64,000 bases of DNA from Erwinia sp. JUb26 (GTDB lineage: Bacteria; Pseudomonadota; Gammaproteobacteria; Enterobacterales; Enterobacteriaceae), in the NCBI RefSeq assembly GCF_003751505.1, contig NZ_RJVB01000005.1, positions 124,001-188,000 on the forward strand, in the 5' to 3' direction. The position numbers and the translations under genes were made by a program. Shown piece after piece: positions 26,917-35,384 of the stretch; positions within the stretch are counted from its first letter, which is position 1, and each line of letters starts with the position of its first letter. The notes beneath the pieces were generated by a model. That model ran no database searches. It was not told the DNA's origin and saw only the letters and a program-made list of their open reading frames with translations.

Positions 26917-28425
26917 TTATCCCACCCTGCCAATAAACCGCTGTAGCCTTTCTGGCTGGCTGTCCTGCTTTAATTCCGCTGGCGTGGCGTCGTGTATGAC
27001 TTCGCCCTTTTCCATATAGATAATCCGGTCCGATACGCTGAAGGCAAAGTTCATCTCATGAGTCACGATCACCATCGTCATGCCCTCTTTTGCCAGCTCC
27101 TCAATCACCTTCAGCACTTCGCCCACCAGTTCAGGATCCAGCGCGGAAGTCGGCTCATCGAACAGCATCACCGAAGGCTGCATGGCCAGCGCTCGGGCAA
27201 TCGCCACCCGCTGCTGCTGGCCGCCGGAGAGCTGATGCGGATATTTATTCGCGTGCTCCGCGAGTCCCACTTTTTGCAGCATCGCCAGGCTCAGCAGGCG
27301 GATGGCGATGCGGGTGTCGTGCCGGTGATAAAGCGGTGCCAGCATGACGTTTTCCAGCACCGTCAGGTGTGAGAATAAATTGAAACCCTGGAAGACCATA
27401 CCGACGTGGACGATGCGGCTGAGATGGTTCTTTTCATCATATTTTTCACCGGACCAGGAGCCGATCAGGAACGGTTTGTTTTGCAGCCACACGGCGCCGT
27501 TATTCAGCGTTTCCAGGCCGTTCAGGCAGCGGATCAGCGTGGTCTTGCCCGAACCGGAGGGGCCGATAATCGAGATCACCTCGCCCCATTTCACCTTCAG
27601 GCTGACGTTTTTGATCACCTCATTTTCGCCGTAAAACTTCTGCCCACGCTTCAGTTCCAGCGCAAACTCGCCCTCGGGCTGAATATTCAGCCTGCGGCGC
27701 GTGGCGACCTGTGCCGGGGGAACGTTAAACTCATTGGTGATACCGGGCGTTCTTCTGGCGATATCGAGGCGTTTTTCCAACTGCTGCAGCAGCAGGCCGA
27801 ACACCGTCACCACCAGCACATAGTAAAATGCGACCGCCGTCAGCGTTTCCAGGATCAGGAAGTTCTGCGTGTATAGCTGCTCGCCCACCAGCAGGATCTC
27901 TGCGAGAGAGATTACCGACACCAGCGAAGTGAGCTTCACAATCGAGATGTATTCGTTAATCAGCGTGGGTAGCGCCACGCGAAAGGCCTGCGGCACCACG
28001 ATTAACCGCTGCACGCCAGGATAACGGATGCCGAGCGCCTTACCGGCTTCCAGCTGACCTTTCGGGATCGACAGCAGCCCGCCGCGATGGATCTCGGCAA
28101 TATACGCCGATTCACTCAGCACCAGCGCCACCAGACCGGCGATAAACGGGTTGCCCAGAAATGCACTGGTGGAGGCGAAGAACTGCGGCAGGTTGTAGAC
28201 AAAAATCAGCAGGACCAGCAGCGGCAGGCTACGGAAAAACCAGATATAGCCGCGGGCAAAGTAGCTGAGGAATGGATTTTTTGACTGCTTTGCCAGCGCC
28301 AGAAAAAAGCCAAACACAATGCCAAGCACCCAGGCATAAAGGCTGAGTTCCACCACGGTTCCGGTCGCCTGCCAGAAAGATTTGTCCACGAACAGGCCCA
28401 GCAGATAGTTCCAGTCAAAGGTCAT
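26917..28425 (-). CDS. Polar amino-acid ABC transporter, fused permease and ATPase
   Basis: 502 residues. The N-terminal ~220 residues are a HisM/GlnP-type permease with the EAA loop ([22 protein letters not shown]). After a ~35-residue linker comes a GlnQ/HisP-type ATPase: Walker [10 protein letters not shown], signature LSGGQQQR, Walker [16 protein letters not shown]-loop THE. The normally separate subunits are thus one chain. It partners the binding protein encoded immediately upstream (28492-29325). Start ATG 28425 follows GGAGAATGGG. Confidence 0.9.
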   Translation of the reverse strand: MTFDWNYLLGLFVDKSFWQATGTVVELSLYAWVLGIVFGFFLALAKQSKNPFLSYFARGYIWFFRSLPLLVLLIFVYNLPQFFASTSAFLGNPFIAGLVALVLSESAYIAEIHRGGLLSIPKGQLEAGKALGIRYPGVQRLIVVPQAFRVALPTLINEYISIVKLTSLVSVISLAEILLVGEQLYTQNFLILETLTAVAFYYVLVVTVFGLLLQQLEKRLDIARRTPGITNEFNVPPAQVATRRRLNIQPEGEFALELKRGQKFYGENEVIKNVSLKVKWGEVISIIGPSGSGKTTLIRCLNGLETLNNGAVWLQNKPFLIGSWSGEKYDEKNHLSRIVHVGMVFQGFNLFSHLTVLENVMLAPLYHRHDTRIAIRLLSLAMLQKVGLAEHANKYPHQLSGGQQQRVAIARALAMQPSVMLFDEPTSALDPELVGEVLKVIEELAKEGMTMVIVTHEMNFAFSVSDRIIYMEKGEVIHDATPAELKQDSQPERLQRFIGRVG

Positions 28426-28452
28426 TTCCCATTCTCCGCAAGAAAATAGTTG

Positions 28453-28477
28453 GGAGCCATGCGCCGTGCATGGCTCC
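28453..28477 (-). other. Intercistronic hairpin between binding-protein and permease genes
   Basis: Perfect 10-bp stem GGAGCCATGC/GCATGGCTCC with a 5-base loop and no T run. Such stems after a binding-protein gene usually stabilise or pause the mRNA, so the binding protein is made in excess over the membrane subunit. Confidence 0.7.
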
Positions 28478-28491
28478 GGGCTGGGTGGGGG

Positions 28492-29325
28492 TTAACCTTT
28501 GTACGCGGCGGCAATCTCTTCCGCCGACGGTTCCTGGAGGTTGTATTTCTTCAGCAGCACCTGATAGTTGCCGTTCTTCTTCTGCTCTTCCAGCGCCGAG
28601 GTGAGGGCAGCCAGCAGCGAGTCGTTCCCCTTCGCCACGCCGAGGCCGATAATCACCGGCTCCAGAATCTCTTTTGAGGTGATTTGCAGACGTCCTTTGG
28701 TTTGATCGACCATCATCTGCGAGACGGCGGCATCGTCAAACTGTACGTCGGCCGCACGCGAAAGCAGTGCCTGAGCCGCCAGCGGTGAAGAGGGATATTC
28801 CTGCACGGTGATAGACCCGAGCTTATTTTCCGCGCAGTATCCGACGGAGAGCTTATGCAGCGCCGGAACCCAGGCCGCGCCTTTCAGCGAAGCGACTTTC
28901 TTACCGCACAGGTCTTTCTGCGTTTGCGGCATAAACTCGCTGCCTTTCAGCGTCATTAACGATCCCCCGGTTTTCAGGTAGGGAATGTAGTTAATCTGCT
29001 TTGCGCGCTCCGGGGTGATATACAGCGCCGAGGCAATCACGTCGTAGTGATGCCCGGTAAGGCCGAGGATCAGGCTGGCAAATCGCGTATCTTCGGTTTT
29101 GGTTTTCAGGCCGAGCGAGGCCGCCATTTCCTTCATTAAATCCGCATCAAAACCCGCGGCCTCGCCATCGACCAGGTAATCATAGGGTGCCCACGTTAAG
29201 TCGGAACCGATGCTCAGGATCCCTTCCTGTTTGGTGTTGACCGCCGCCTGCGCACTGCCTAACAGGCCGGTGAGTGTGATTGCCAGCAGCGCTTTAACGG
29301 TGGTGATTTTATATTTACAAACCAT
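28492..29325 (-). CDS. Periplasmic polar amino-acid binding protein
   Basis: 277 residues: a signal peptide (cleavage near GSAQAAVN) followed by a family 3 solute-binding domain (GSDLTWAPYDYLVDGEAAGFDADLMKEMA, and YDVIASALYITPERAKQINYIPYL). It captures an amino acid or related zwitterion for the fused permease-ATPase. AGGGGG lies seven bases before the ATG. Position between the catabolic enzymes and the transporter points to the operon's own substrate, possibly a substituted diamino acid. Confidence 0.87.
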   Translation of the reverse strand: MVCKYKITTVKALLAITLTGLLGSAQAAVNTKQEGILSIGSDLTWAPYDYLVDGEAAGFDADLMKEMAASLGLKTKTEDTRFASLILGLTGHHYDVIASALYITPERAKQINYIPYLKTGGSLMTLKGSEFMPQTQKDLCGKKVASLKGAAWVPALHKLSVGYCAENKLGSITVQEYPSSPLAAQALLSRAADVQFDDAAVSQMMVDQTKGRLQITSKEILEPVIIGLGVAKGNDSLLAALTSALEEQKKNGNYQVLLKKYNLQEPSAEEIAAAYKG

Positions 29326-29355
29326 GGTGAACCCCCTGATGTGTCAGAAAAAGAA

Positions 29356-30516
29356 TTAACGACCGATAACAATCAATTCACGCGGTGCGCGTCGGGTCAG
29401 GATCTGCGGGCCGGACGCGGTGATATGAATATTTTCTTCATGAACCAGCATTTTCCCCGGCGCATATTCCATGCCCGGCTCGATGGTAATCACCATGCCC
29501 TCTTGCAGAACGGTGTTATCACCCGGCATATGCGATGGCGGTTCGGTCAGCTGTAATCCCAGACCGTGGCCCAGTCGGCCCACGTTGTAGCCCTGCGCGC
29601 CCGCCTTCTCCAGCACGCCGCTCATGCAGCGCCAGAGATCGGTGGTGGTGGTGCCCGGCACGGCCAGCTTAATCGCCGCATCGGTGGCGTCCCACAGCGC
29701 TTCGTTCGCCCGGAGCGCCGCATCCGGCACCTGGCCAAAACCAAAGTTGCGGTCGAAGTCGCAGAAGTAGCCGTTGACCGTCGCCCCCACGTCAATAATC
29801 AGAATGTCACCGTCGTTCAGGGTGCGGCCTGACGGGCGTGAGATAATCTGTTCGTAGCCGCCCCAGCCCGATGCCGCCGCCATAAAGGGCACCGAGTGGG
29901 CACCGCCCAGAATGATATCGGCGGTCAGCCGCTGGCCGATTTCGCGCTCGCTGAGGCCGCAGCGGGCATAGCCCGGCAGCTTATCGAAGGCATCGCAAAC
30001 CACGGTGCAGGACTGATGGATATACGCCACTTCCGCCGCTGACTTCACGGCGCGGATAGTCCAGATGCAGGGTGAGCCATCGACCAGTTCAAAACCGGTC
30101 AGCCGCTCTTTCAGCAGGAACAGGTCGTTCAGCGGCATGCGTACCGCAGATTCGCGGCCAAACTCCATGCCGATGCGGCCAAAACGCTTCGGCAGCCGTT
30201 CCAGCGCACCGGCCAGCAGCGTCACGCCGTCGTCCGCCGGGCACGGTGCCGGCCAGCTCAACGTGTCGCCGATCCAGCTGCCCTTCAGCAGCGGCGCACC
30301 GATTTCGGGAACAATCGCGGTACAGAGTCCCTCGGCGGGGATGAGGAAAAACCACGGCCGGGTGGGGCTTTCCCAGAACTGGCTGTCAAAACCGCTGAAG
30401 TAGCGGAAGTTAGGCGGCGAGGTGACCAGCAGGGCATCAAGCTGATGCTCACGCATTTCTGCCTGCACACGGGTCAAACGTGCTTCAAATTCCTGTGCTG
30501 GAAAGGCCAGTTCCAT
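29356..30516 (-). CDS. M24-family hydrolase (Xaa-Pro peptidase/creatinase/ectoine hydrolase fold)
   Basis: 386 residues, creatinase N-terminal domain plus 'pita-bread' M24 catalytic domain. All five metal-ligand positions are visible: Asp in IIDVGAT, Asp in CDFDRNFG, His in RLGHGLGLQ, Glu in TIEPGME and Glu in VHEENIHIT. Members cleave Xaa-Pro dipeptides, creatine or, as DoeA/EutD, the ectoine ring. The N-terminal part (FRYFSGFDSQFWESPTRPWFF) is not obviously DoeA-like, so the substrate is open. CAGGAG precedes the ATG. Lies 32 bases after the M20 gene in the same operon. Confidence 0.83.
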   Translation of the reverse strand: MELAFPAQEFEARLTRVQAEMREHQLDALLVTSPPNFRYFSGFDSQFWESPTRPWFFLIPAEGLCTAIVPEIGAPLLKGSWIGDTLSWPAPCPADDGVTLLAGALERLPKRFGRIGMEFGRESAVRMPLNDLFLLKERLTGFELVDGSPCIWTIRAVKSAAEVAYIHQSCTVVCDAFDKLPGYARCGLSEREIGQRLTADIILGGAHSVPFMAAASGWGGYEQIISRPSGRTLNDGDILIIDVGATVNGYFCDFDRNFGFGQVPDAALRANEALWDATDAAIKLAVPGTTTTDLWRCMSGVLEKAGAQGYNVGRLGHGLGLQLTEPPSHMPGDNTVLQEGMVITIEPGMEYAPGKMLVHEENIHITASGPQILTRRAPRELIVIGR

Positions 30517-30548
30517 AGTGAACTCCTGGTAACGGTCTGAATGAAGAG

Positions 30549-31769
30549 TTAGTTGGCAAGCGTCCAGACAACGTCGGCAAGGATCTGCGCGCCCATTATC
30601 AGGTCGGCTACTGCGGTTGCTTCTGCCGGGTGATGACTGATGCCGCCCACGCTGGGGACAAAAATCATCGCGGTCGGGCAGATCCTCGATATCATTTGTG
30701 CGTCGTGGCTTGCGCCGGAAATCATCCGCATCGTGCGCGGCGTTCTGGCGCTCGCCGCATCGCTGATAGCCGTCACGATGTCGGCGGAGAAAAACACCGG
30801 CTCCGCGCGGGAAATACTGCGCAGATCCACGCGAAAGCCGTCGTCCTCAAGCTGGCGTGCTTCCTGGTGCAGGCGGATATCGGCCTGCCGCAGCACATCG
30901 GCGCTGGCATCGCGAAAATCGACGGTAAAACGAGCCAGTCCGGGAACCACGTTGATGGCGCCAGGCACCAGGCTCAACGTGCCGACGGTTGCCACGGCGG
31001 GCACTCCCTGCAGTGCGGCATGCTCAGACAGGCTTTGCGCCAGACGCATGGCCGCCTGTCCGGCATCCCGTCGCAAATGCATCGGCGTGGTTCCGGCGTG
31101 GTTAGCCTGCCCCTGCACCTCAACCTGCCACCAGGAATGCCCCTGCACGCCTTCGACGATGCCGATTTGGTTGTTTGTTGCCTCCAGCAGCGGCCCCTGT
31201 TCGATATGCAGCTCAACGAAGCTGCCCGGCAGATGCCGCCACGGGTCCGCATCGCCGCCGCTGCCGCTGCGCTTCAGCTCGTTGCCAAACTGCTCGCCGG
31301 TGCGGGACTCCACGGCTAACGCCTCGCTGAGGCTGACGTCTTTGACCATTACCCGCGAACCCAGCAGGTCCGGGGTAAACCTGACGCCCTCTTCATTGGT
31401 GAAGACGATGACTTCAATCGACGTGGTGGGTTTCAGCCCCTGCTCGTGAAGGGTTTGCAGCAGCTCAATACCGGCCAGCACGCCGAAGCTGCCGTCCAGC
31501 GTTCCGGCATTAATCACCGTATCGATATGCGATCCGGTACACACCGCTGGCTGCGTATTTTCACCGGAGCAGACGGCGTGAATATTGCCAATGCGATCGA
31601 CCCATACCCGGGATCCTGCCTCCTCCAGCCACAGTATTACCTGTGCTCTGGCACGGGTATCTTCATCGCTCAGCGCCAGACGGGTCAGTTCACCGCTGCG
31701 GTTCCTGCCGATGGCGGCCAGCGCTTCCAGCCGCGCCAGCAGGCGATCGCCGTTGATTTCAGGCGTCAT
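30549..31769 (-). CDS. M20-family amidohydrolase (N-carbamoyl-amino-acid hydrolase type)
   Basis: 406 residues of the hydantoinase/carbamoylase group. Di-metal site motifs are visible: GSHIDTV, GTLDGSFGVLAG, TNEEGVRF, HIEQGPLLE and SGASHDAQM. The enzyme removes an N-carbamoyl or similar group from an amino acid. Its start overlaps the ammonia-lyase stop by four bases (ATGA), so the two are translationally coupled. In E. coli the diaminopropionate ammonia-lyase gene ygeX is also next to an M20 gene, ygeY, which supports a shared route from an N-substituted diaminopropionate. Confidence 0.87.
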   Translation of the reverse strand: MTPEINGDRLLARLEALAAIGRNRSGELTRLALSDEDTRARAQVILWLEEAGSRVWVDRIGNIHAVCSGENTQPAVCTGSHIDTVINAGTLDGSFGVLAGIELLQTLHEQGLKPTTSIEVIVFTNEEGVRFTPDLLGSRVMVKDVSLSEALAVESRTGEQFGNELKRSGSGGDADPWRHLPGSFVELHIEQGPLLEATNNQIGIVEGVQGHSWWQVEVQGQANHAGTTPMHLRRDAGQAAMRLAQSLSEHAALQGVPAVATVGTLSLVPGAINVVPGLARFTVDFRDASADVLRQADIRLHQEARQLEDDGFRVDLRSISRAEPVFFSADIVTAISDAASARTPRTMRMISGASHDAQMISRICPTAMIFVPSVGGISHHPAEATAVADLIMGAQILADVVWTLAN

Positions 31770-32956
31770 AGCAGCGCCCTTCCCTGCTTCAGCAGCGAGG
31801 CATACAGCGTTTCATCCGTCGCGCCCTCGGTATTGATCAGCAGCACCACGGAGTGCTGATCCAGGCCCAGCAGCGCGCGCGCTCGGGCGGAGTCGGCGCA
31901 GGCGTGAAGACCGGCCAGGCCGGCAGCGCCGCTTTCACCGCCCTGGATGGCCGGATCGTTGCCCAGCGGCGTGGCCAGGCGCGCCATGGCGCGCAGTCCG
32001 CAGTCGTCGGATACGGTGATAAACGCCGTGGCGGTTTTTTCGAGGATTTTCCAGGCCAGCATGGACGGCTCGTAGCATTCCAGCATGCCCATCACGGTCG
32101 ATTCGCTTTCATCAACGCGGACGCTACGGTTGCTGATGCTGCTGTGAAACAGGCAGGCCGCACGTTCGGGTTCGACCACGATAAATTTCGGTGGCCGCTC
32201 GCCGGTCCGGCTGCGGATATGGGCACCGACCGCAGCGGCAAATCCGCCCACGCCCGCCTGCAGGAAAACGTGGGTCGCCGATTTTCCCGCGGCGGCAATC
32301 TGTTCCATCAGCTCATCCGCCATCGGCAAATAGCCCTGCATCACCCAGGTCGGAATGATTTCGTAACCGGGCCATGAGGTGTCAGATACCACGTGCCAGC
32401 CGTTTTCTGCAGCGGTGCGGGTGGTAAACGCCACCGAATCGTCATAGTTGCCCTTCACGCGGATCACTTCAGCGCCCTGCGCGGCTATCGCCTGCGCACG
32501 GCTTTCGCTGACGCCACTGTGGATATAAATCACCGAGCGGCAGCCGAGTCGCGTTGCCGCCGCGGCAACGGCACGACCGTGGTTGCCGTCCGTTGCACAG
32601 GTAATGGTGATCTGCCGGGCAACGTCGCGCACTTCGGGGCTATCTGCTTCAGAGGGTGCCACCGTTCGAGCCAGCGCCTTTCCCGCCACCGCCAGAACCA
32701 GCCGAATCACCGCATGCGCGCCGCCCAGCGTTTTGAAACTGCGCAGTGAGGAGCGCTGACCTTCATCTTTAATATAAAGATCCGCAACGCCTAACGATCT
32801 CGCCAGATCGGTCAATCGATACAGGGGCGTTTCCGCATAGTCGAAACAGCCCAGATGATGATTAATTTCCGCAATATGTTCAGAACGAAAAGGATCGCAT
32901 TCCGGTGCATCGTGGGAACTCAGCAGTTGGTCAGAAGCATTTATATGAAGTTGCAT
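31766..32956 (-). CDS. dpaL: Diaminopropionate ammonia-lyase (PLP)
   Basis: 396 residues, fold type II PLP enzyme converting 2,3-diaminopropionate to pyruvate and two ammonia. The PLP lysine lies in RSSLRSFKTLGGAHAV, the phosphate and amino-acid binding loop is ATDGNHGRAVA, and the block IQGGESGAAGLAG near the C-terminus is typical. Similar in layout to E. coli YgeX (398 aa). First gene of the operon, with AAGGATAGAGAG before the ATG, divergent from an Lrp/AsnC regulator. Confidence 0.87.
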   Translation of the reverse strand: MQLHINASDQLLSSHDAPECDPFRSEHIAEINHHLGCFDYAETPLYRLTDLARSLGVADLYIKDEGQRSSLRSFKTLGGAHAVIRLVLAVAGKALARTVAPSEADSPEVRDVARQITITCATDGNHGRAVAAAATRLGCRSVIYIHSGVSESRAQAIAAQGAEVIRVKGNYDDSVAFTTRTAAENGWHVVSDTSWPGYEIIPTWVMQGYLPMADELMEQIAAAGKSATHVFLQAGVGGFAAAVGAHIRSRTGERPPKFIVVEPERAACLFHSSISNRSVRVDESESTVMGMLECYEPSMLAWKILEKTATAFITVSDDCGLRAMARLATPLGNDPAIQGGESGAAGLAGLHACADSARARALLGLDQHSVVLLINTEGATDETLYASLLKQGRALL

Positions 32957-33037
32957 CTCTCTATCCTTGCTGTCAAAGTGACCGAGAGAATATAAGATCC
33001 CCGATAAGATAAGTGCTGTCGTAATAATGACAAAAAA

Positions 33038-33052
33038 AGAGAAATTTTCTCT
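33038..33052. promoter_or_regulatory. Palindrome between dpaL and the Lrp-family gene
   Basis: AGAGAAA-T-TTTCTCT: 7-bp arms around one base with an AT-rich core, in the 119-base divergent gap. Lrp/AsnC operators are AT-centred palindromes of about 15 bp, so this is the best candidate site, although the outer bases depart from the E. coli Lrp consensus. Confidence 0.55.
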
Positions 33053-33075
33053 CCCGCCAAATTGAGGGCACGGTG

Positions 33076-33558
33076 ATGGCTAAATCGCTAAAATCAATCG
33101 ACGACTTTGACAGAAAAATACTGAATATAATTCAACACGATAACAGCACACCAGTGAGGGAAATTGCCGATAAAATTAATCTTTCATTACCGGCAGTCGC
33201 TAAACGATTACAGCGATTAAAAACCACTGGCTACGTCACCCATAACAAAAGCGTATTATCCCCTGACCTGTTAGGAATAAATAACACGATAATTGTTAAT
33301 GTTTCCGTTGAGAATGAAGCGGTCAAAGAACTGGATGAAATCCGGGAACGGTTTATGAAGTGCCCGCAAATCCAGCACTGTTATTACGTTACCGGCGACA
33401 TTGATTTCGTGTTAATTCTGGCGGTTAAGGATATGCAGGAATATGAGCGACTCACCCGGGAGTTATTTTTTGAGGGCGGCAACGTTCGACGTTTCAGAAC
33501 CTACGTTGCGATGGAAAGGGTTAAGTCTTCTCAGGACTTATATTTAAGCGCTATATAA
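33076..33558 (+). CDS. Lrp/AsnC-family regulator
   Basis: 160 residues: N-terminal winged helix (FDRKILNIIQHDNSTPVREIADKIN then LSLPAVAKRLQRLK) and C-terminal RAM ligand domain with VTGDIDFVLILAVKD. It is divergent from the diaminopropionate/M20/M24/ABC operon and probably senses an amino acid from that pathway. The ATG at 33076 follows GAGGG by seven bases; a GTG directly before it is less likely. Confidence 0.87.
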   Translation: MAKSLKSIDDFDRKILNIIQHDNSTPVREIADKINLSLPAVAKRLQRLKTTGYVTHNKSVLSPDLLGINNTIIVNVSVENEAVKELDEIRERFMKCPQIQHCYYVTGDIDFVLILAVKDMQEYERLTRELFFEGGNVRRFRTYVAMERVKSSQDLYLSAI

Positions 33559-33659
33559 CGGTAATAAGAATAACGTATTTTACAAATGCGATACGATTAC
33601 AGAGCAAGATAAAAAGTCACTCAACATGGGTGCGCTGCTGAAATAACCCGAACTGGAGC

Positions 33660-33683
33660 GATCGGCAACAGATCGTGCCGATC
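33660..33683 (-). terminator. Possible terminator hairpin between convergent genes
   Basis: Perfect 8-bp stem GATCGGCA/TGCCGATC with an 8-base loop, four bases after the stop of the minus-strand gene. No T run on either side, so function is uncertain. Confidence 0.4.
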
Positions 33684-33687
33684 GGAA

Positions 33688-34323
33688 TTACGCTTCTCTG
33701 GCCCGCAGCGGCCGGAAGACATAATCGTACAGCGCGGAGAACTGGTTGAATCTTTTGACTAACGCCTCGGAAACGATGCGATGCAGATCGTCCTGCAAAA
33801 AGCCCAACGTCGTAGCGTAGTTCTTCGGATGGAAGAAGGCCTTGTCGTACACCATCACCGTGCCTTCCCAGGTCAGGGCGAACTGACCGTCCTGCTGCGG
33901 CAGGCTGAGGAAGTTGGCTTTATGGTACGCCTTACCGTGCATGCCAAGGTAGGTGGTGCGCGAGTCGTACTCTTTTTTATTCACCAGGCGGCAAAACTCA
34001 TAGGGAGAATCGTACTGCGGCAACGAAAAGTCCGGCCCCAGCAGATTAACATCTCCCGACATCCCCTCGATCGACACCCGCACAGCGATCTTGTCGAACA
34101 GGAAATCGAAGTTGCTCGATTTGGCGAATTCAATGTTAATCCTGAAGGTGTCCGATCTGACGGCCCAACAGTTCAGAAAACCCACCAGCAGCACGTTAAA
34201 AACCTGCCACTCGCTCATCTTCTTTTCACCGGCCAGGCTGCGGAAGCGGCTGACGATCAGCTTTGATTTCGGGTGCATGAACAATGTGTAAAGTGGATCG
34301 CTGGAGCTTAGCACTTCCATCAT
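33688..34323 (-). CDS. Unrecognised protein of 211 residues
   Basis: I do not recognise a family. The start MMEVLSSSD follows AGGGCTGA, and codon use looks like the neighbours, so a real gene is likely. The predicted protein is soluble, with no signal peptide or membrane helix, and is rich in aromatic residues in short strands (WEGTVMVYDKAFFHPKNYATT, HGKAYHKANFLSLPQ). It lies alone between two amino-acid catabolic operons, ends facing the Lrp-family gene and starts 116 bases after the end of the dehydratase gene, so it could be a distal gene of the second operon. Confidence 0.7.
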   Translation of the reverse strand: MMEVLSSSDPLYTLFMHPKSKLIVSRFRSLAGEKKMSEWQVFNVLLVGFLNCWAVRSDTFRINIEFAKSSNFDFLFDKIAVRVSIEGMSGDVNLLGPDFSLPQYDSPYEFCRLVNKKEYDSRTTYLGMHGKAYHKANFLSLPQQDGQFALTWEGTVMVYDKAFFHPKNYATTLGFLQDDLHRIVSEALVKRFNQFSALYDYVFRPLRAREA

Positions 34324-34439
34324 TCAGCCCTTCATCTCAAAATCGCCTTAACAGCCGAGCACCTTAGCATTTACGAGGGGCGAAATCAGCCGATCCATGG
34401 CTTTTCAGACAAAGTGCCCGGCTTCTGTTTTGGACAACG

Positions 34440-35384
34440 CTAGGTCATGCCGTTGTTCCCGCTACCGCACAGGACGACAGCAATCTTTTCACCCGGCCGG
34501 GTGGCAAACAGCTTCCTTGTTACGGCCGCTACGGCGGTGGCTGCGCCTAATTCAATCGCCAGCCCCGTCGCGGCCCACACTTCCCGCGCGGAGTCCTCAA
34601 CCTGGTCCTCGGGAACCAGAACGATTTCATCAACGTACTGTTCTGTCAGCGTAAAGTTAATTTCTTCCGTTGAACGCGCGGCCAGAATAGGAACGAGGGT
34701 TTTAACATTCTCCAGTTTGACGATTTTCTGTTGCTGACGGCTGGTCCACATCATCGGGCATCCCGCCGCTTCAACGCCCACGATCCGGATCCCAGGTTTT
34801 AGCAGTTTGGCCGCCTGCGCCACCCCGGCAATCAGCCCGCCACCGCCAATGGAAACCACCAGGGTATCCACCTCCGGCCACTGCTCAAGGATTTCCAGCG
34901 CCATGGTGCCCTGCCCCACCACCACATCCCGATCGGCATAAGGATGCAGCAGTGCCCCGCCGGTTTCCTGCACCCGCGTACCCGCCGCATCCCAGCTTTG
35001 ATCCCAGAAATCGCCCTCAACGGTCAGTTTTGCGCCGTAGCTTTCAATGCGCTTTCGCGTTAGCTCGGTACTGGTATTCATCACGAAGACATCTGCCGGG
35101 ATCGCCAGTTGCTGCCCGACGTAGGCGACGGCCGCACCAAAATTTCCACCTGACGCGGTGGCTAATCCCTGCTTGCGCACGGCATCCGCAAGGCTGAGAA
35201 CACGGTTGAATGCGCCTCGGGCTTTAAAAGAACCGGTAACCTGACAGCACTCGGCCTTCAGCCTCAGCTCAATCTCCGGCACCGGCTGCCAGGGGGCGGT
35301 TTCAACCAGCGGAGTTTTACGCACCCACGCCCGCACGCGGTCCAGAGCCGCCTGATAGTCTGACAGTGTGATGTTCTGGCTCAT
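34440..35384 (-). CDS. Threonine-dehydratase-like PLP enzyme (EutB-like)
   Basis: 314 residues, fold type II PLP enzyme without the C-terminal ACT domain of biosynthetic threonine dehydratase. The PLP lysine is in VTGSFKARGAFNR, the loop ASGGNFGAAVAYVG follows, and the glycine loop is SIGGGGLIAG. It would deaminate a beta-hydroxy (or beta-substituted) amino acid, releasing an enamine. Its ATG overlaps the upstream deacylase stop by four bases (ATGA), and a Rid-family protein is encoded in the same operon, which fits enamine chemistry. EutB of hydroxyectoine catabolism has this architecture, but serine/threonine deaminase activity is equally possible. Confidence 0.83.
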   Translation of the reverse strand: MSQNITLSDYQAALDRVRAWVRKTPLVETAPWQPVPEIELRLKAECCQVTGSFKARGAFNRVLSLADAVRKQGLATASGGNFGAAVAYVGQQLAIPADVFVMNTSTELTRKRIESYGAKLTVEGDFWDQSWDAAGTRVQETGGALLHPYADRDVVVGQGTMALEILEQWPEVDTLVVSIGGGGLIAGVAQAAKLLKPGIRIVGVEAAGCPMMWTSRQQQKIVKLENVKTLVPILAARSTEEINFTLTEQYVDEIVLVPEDQVEDSAREVWAATGLAIELGAATAVAAVTRKLFATRPGEKIAVVLCGSGNNGMT

